Below the pieces are notes generated by a model. It did not search any database. It was not told the DNA's origin and worked only from the letters and a program-made list of their open reading frames with translations. From positions 124,001-188,000 of the forward strand of contig JANNBB010000011.1 in assembly GCA_031385005.1 (NCBI GenBank): a stretch of 64,000 nucleotides of DNA, in the 5' to 3' direction. This document shows, piece after piece, positions 62,987-64,000 of the stretch. Every line of letters starts with the position of its first letter. Position 1 is the first letter of the stretch. Position numbers and translations under genes: made by a program. Source of the stretch: JADKIH01 sp031385005. GTDB taxonomy: Bacteria; Bacteroidota; Bacteroidia; AKYH767-A; 2013-40CM-41-45.

Positions 62987-64000
62987 ATGGCAAAAATCGA
63001 AATGAAAGTTCCGAGTCCGGGAGAATCAATCACGGAAGTTCAGATTTCCCGCTGGTTAAAGAAAGACGGCGATTACGTGGAGAAGGACGAAGAATTATGT
63101 GAGGTGGATTCGGATAAAGCAACACTGACTTTAAATGCAGAAGCTGCCGGAGCCATCAAATTACTGGCAAAAGAAGGTGAGACGATAAAGGTCGGCAGTG
63201 TTGTGTGTACGATTGATGATAGTGTTGCTGCTCCGGTTGAAACCAAAGCGAAGAAGGAAACTGTGATGGCGGCAACAGTTGCATCTGTTGCCACTGCGGC
63301 GCCTGTTAAAGAAAAACAAGTACAACCGCAAGAAACCTATGCACAAGGAATTCCATCCGTAGCGGCAGAAAAAATGATGCGCGAGAAAGGAATTAGCGCG
63401 GCACAAATTACTCCGACAGGAAAGGGCGGCAGGATAACGAAAGGCGATGTTATGAATCCCGTTACTCCGGCGATTCGATCTGTTTCCGGAGGAAGAAATG
63501 AAAAGCGTGAGCCGATGACGATGTTACGCAAGCGTGTTGCAGAAAGACTGGTTTCGGTGAAACAGGAAACGGCCATGCTCACGACTTTCAACGAAGTGGA
63601 TATGAGTGCGATTATGGATATCAGAAAGCAGTACAAAGATACTTTTAAAGAGAAGTATGGAGTGAACCTTGGTTTCATGTCATTCTTTACAAAAGCAGTT
63701 TGCGAAGCGCTGATAGCATTTCCGGCTGTGAATGCACGCATTGACGGAACGGACATTGTTTATCACGATTACTGTGATGTAGGTATTGCTGTGAGTGCGC
63801 CAAAGGGATTGATGGTTCCGGTTATTCGAAATGCTGAGTCTATGTCGATGGCTGATATTGAAAACAGAATCATCCAACTTGCCACGAAGGCACGTGATGG
63901 AAAGTTGTCGATAGAAGAAATGACTGGAGGAACATTTACGATAACAAATGGCGGAGTATTCGGATCGATGCTTTCGACACCAATCATCAATCCTCCTCAG
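62987..64000 (+). CDS. sucB: 2-oxoglutarate dehydrogenase E2 component (cut by window edge)
   Basis: The first 338 codons of a gene that runs off the window. Residues 1-77 are a lipoyl domain with the lipoylated Lys in EVDSDKATLTL. An Ala/Lys-rich linker is followed by an E3-binding domain (SVAAEKMMREKGISAAQITPTGKGGRITKGDV) and the start of the catalytic domain (MTMLRKRVAERLVSVKQETAMLTTFNEVDMSAIM, later GGTFTITNGGVFGSMLSTPIINPPQ). It carries succinyl groups from E1 to CoA. It begins 5 bp after sucA, in one operon. Confidence 0.95.
   Translation, partial: MAKIEMKVPSPGESITEVQISRWLKKDGDYVEKDEELCEVDSDKATLTLNAEAAGAIKLLAKEGETIKVGSVVCTIDDSVAAPVETKAKKETVMAATVASVATAAPVKEKQVQPQETYAQGIPSVAAEKMMREKGISAAQITPTGKGGRITKGDVMNPVTPAIRSVSGGRNEKREPMTMLRKRVAERLVSVKQETAMLTTFNEVDMSAIMDIRKQYKDTFKEKYGVNLGFMSFFTKAVCEALIAFPAVNARIDGTDIVYHDYCDVGIAVSAPKGLMVPVIRNAESMSMADIENRIIQLATKARDGKLSIEEMTGGTFTITNGGVFGSMLSTPIINPPQ

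Overview
The window is chromosomal DNA of a member of the Bacteroidota. Signs of this are the low GC content, a C-terminal type IX secretion (T9SS) sorting domain, DUF6089 (PorG-like) outer-membrane proteins, a DUF5689 lipoprotein with a SusC-like TonB-dependent receptor, a cbb3 oxidase with fused CcoN-CcoO and single-haem CcoP, and TAnnTTTG-type -7 promoter boxes. I cannot name a genus. No mobile element, CRISPR array or prophage is visible. The window cuts a gene at each end: an MFS transporter on the left and 2-oxoglutarate dehydrogenase E2 (sucB) on the right.

Layout. 1-3.2 kb: an MFS transporter, a carboxymuconolactone decarboxylase-like protein, a Lys/His-rich secreted protein and an exported protein of unknown function. 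3.4-12.4 kb: a complete cbb3 oxidase locus on the minus strand (OsmC, CcoI copper ATPase, CcoS, CcoNO, CcoQ, CcoP, CcoG, CcoH, SafE-like protein). 12.5-21 kb: a 135-residue unknown protein, a PAS histidine kinase with a response regulator fused to a Crp/Fnr-type DNA-binding module, an ATP-cone/nuclease-like protein, a beta-CASP RNase-like protein, two tandem universal stress proteins and a beta-lactamase-fold protein that lacks its catalytic residues. 21-28.6 kb: an L,D-transpeptidase, an MCE/Mla lipid-transport operon with an AI-2E-type permease and a holin-like pair, and a third universal stress protein. 28.6-41 kb: a T9SS cargo protein, small enzymes, tRNA-Arg(CCT), a PorG-like protein, an OmpA lipoprotein, a phospholipase D and a very large outer-membrane barrel. 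41-51 kb: a long minus-strand envelope cluster (CBS protein, Omp85-like protein, NadK, two PorG-like proteins, UppS, BamA, two Skp/OmpH chaperones), divergent from pdxJ and an alpha/beta hydrolase. 52-64 kb: a DUF5689 lipoprotein, a TonB-dependent receptor, an exported nuclease/phosphatase, a deoxyhypusine-synthase-like protein, a membrane protein and sucA-sucB.

Main discovery. Five promoters between 9.4 and 27.7 kb share one architecture: two 12-bp sites of the form TGAY-N4-RTCA, exactly 22 bp apart centre to centre. In each, the proximal site lies 29.5-30.5 bp from a -7-like box, which places it near -41, as in class II Crp/Fnr promoters. They precede the cbb3 operon, the unknown 135-residue gene, the kinase/Crp-type regulator operon itself, the tandem usp genes and the holin-like/Mla cluster. 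The simplest reading is a self-regulating two-component/Crp-fusion regulon linking microaerobic respiration, universal stress proteins and envelope functions. The fused regulator is the obvious candidate to bind these sites, but that link is an inference.
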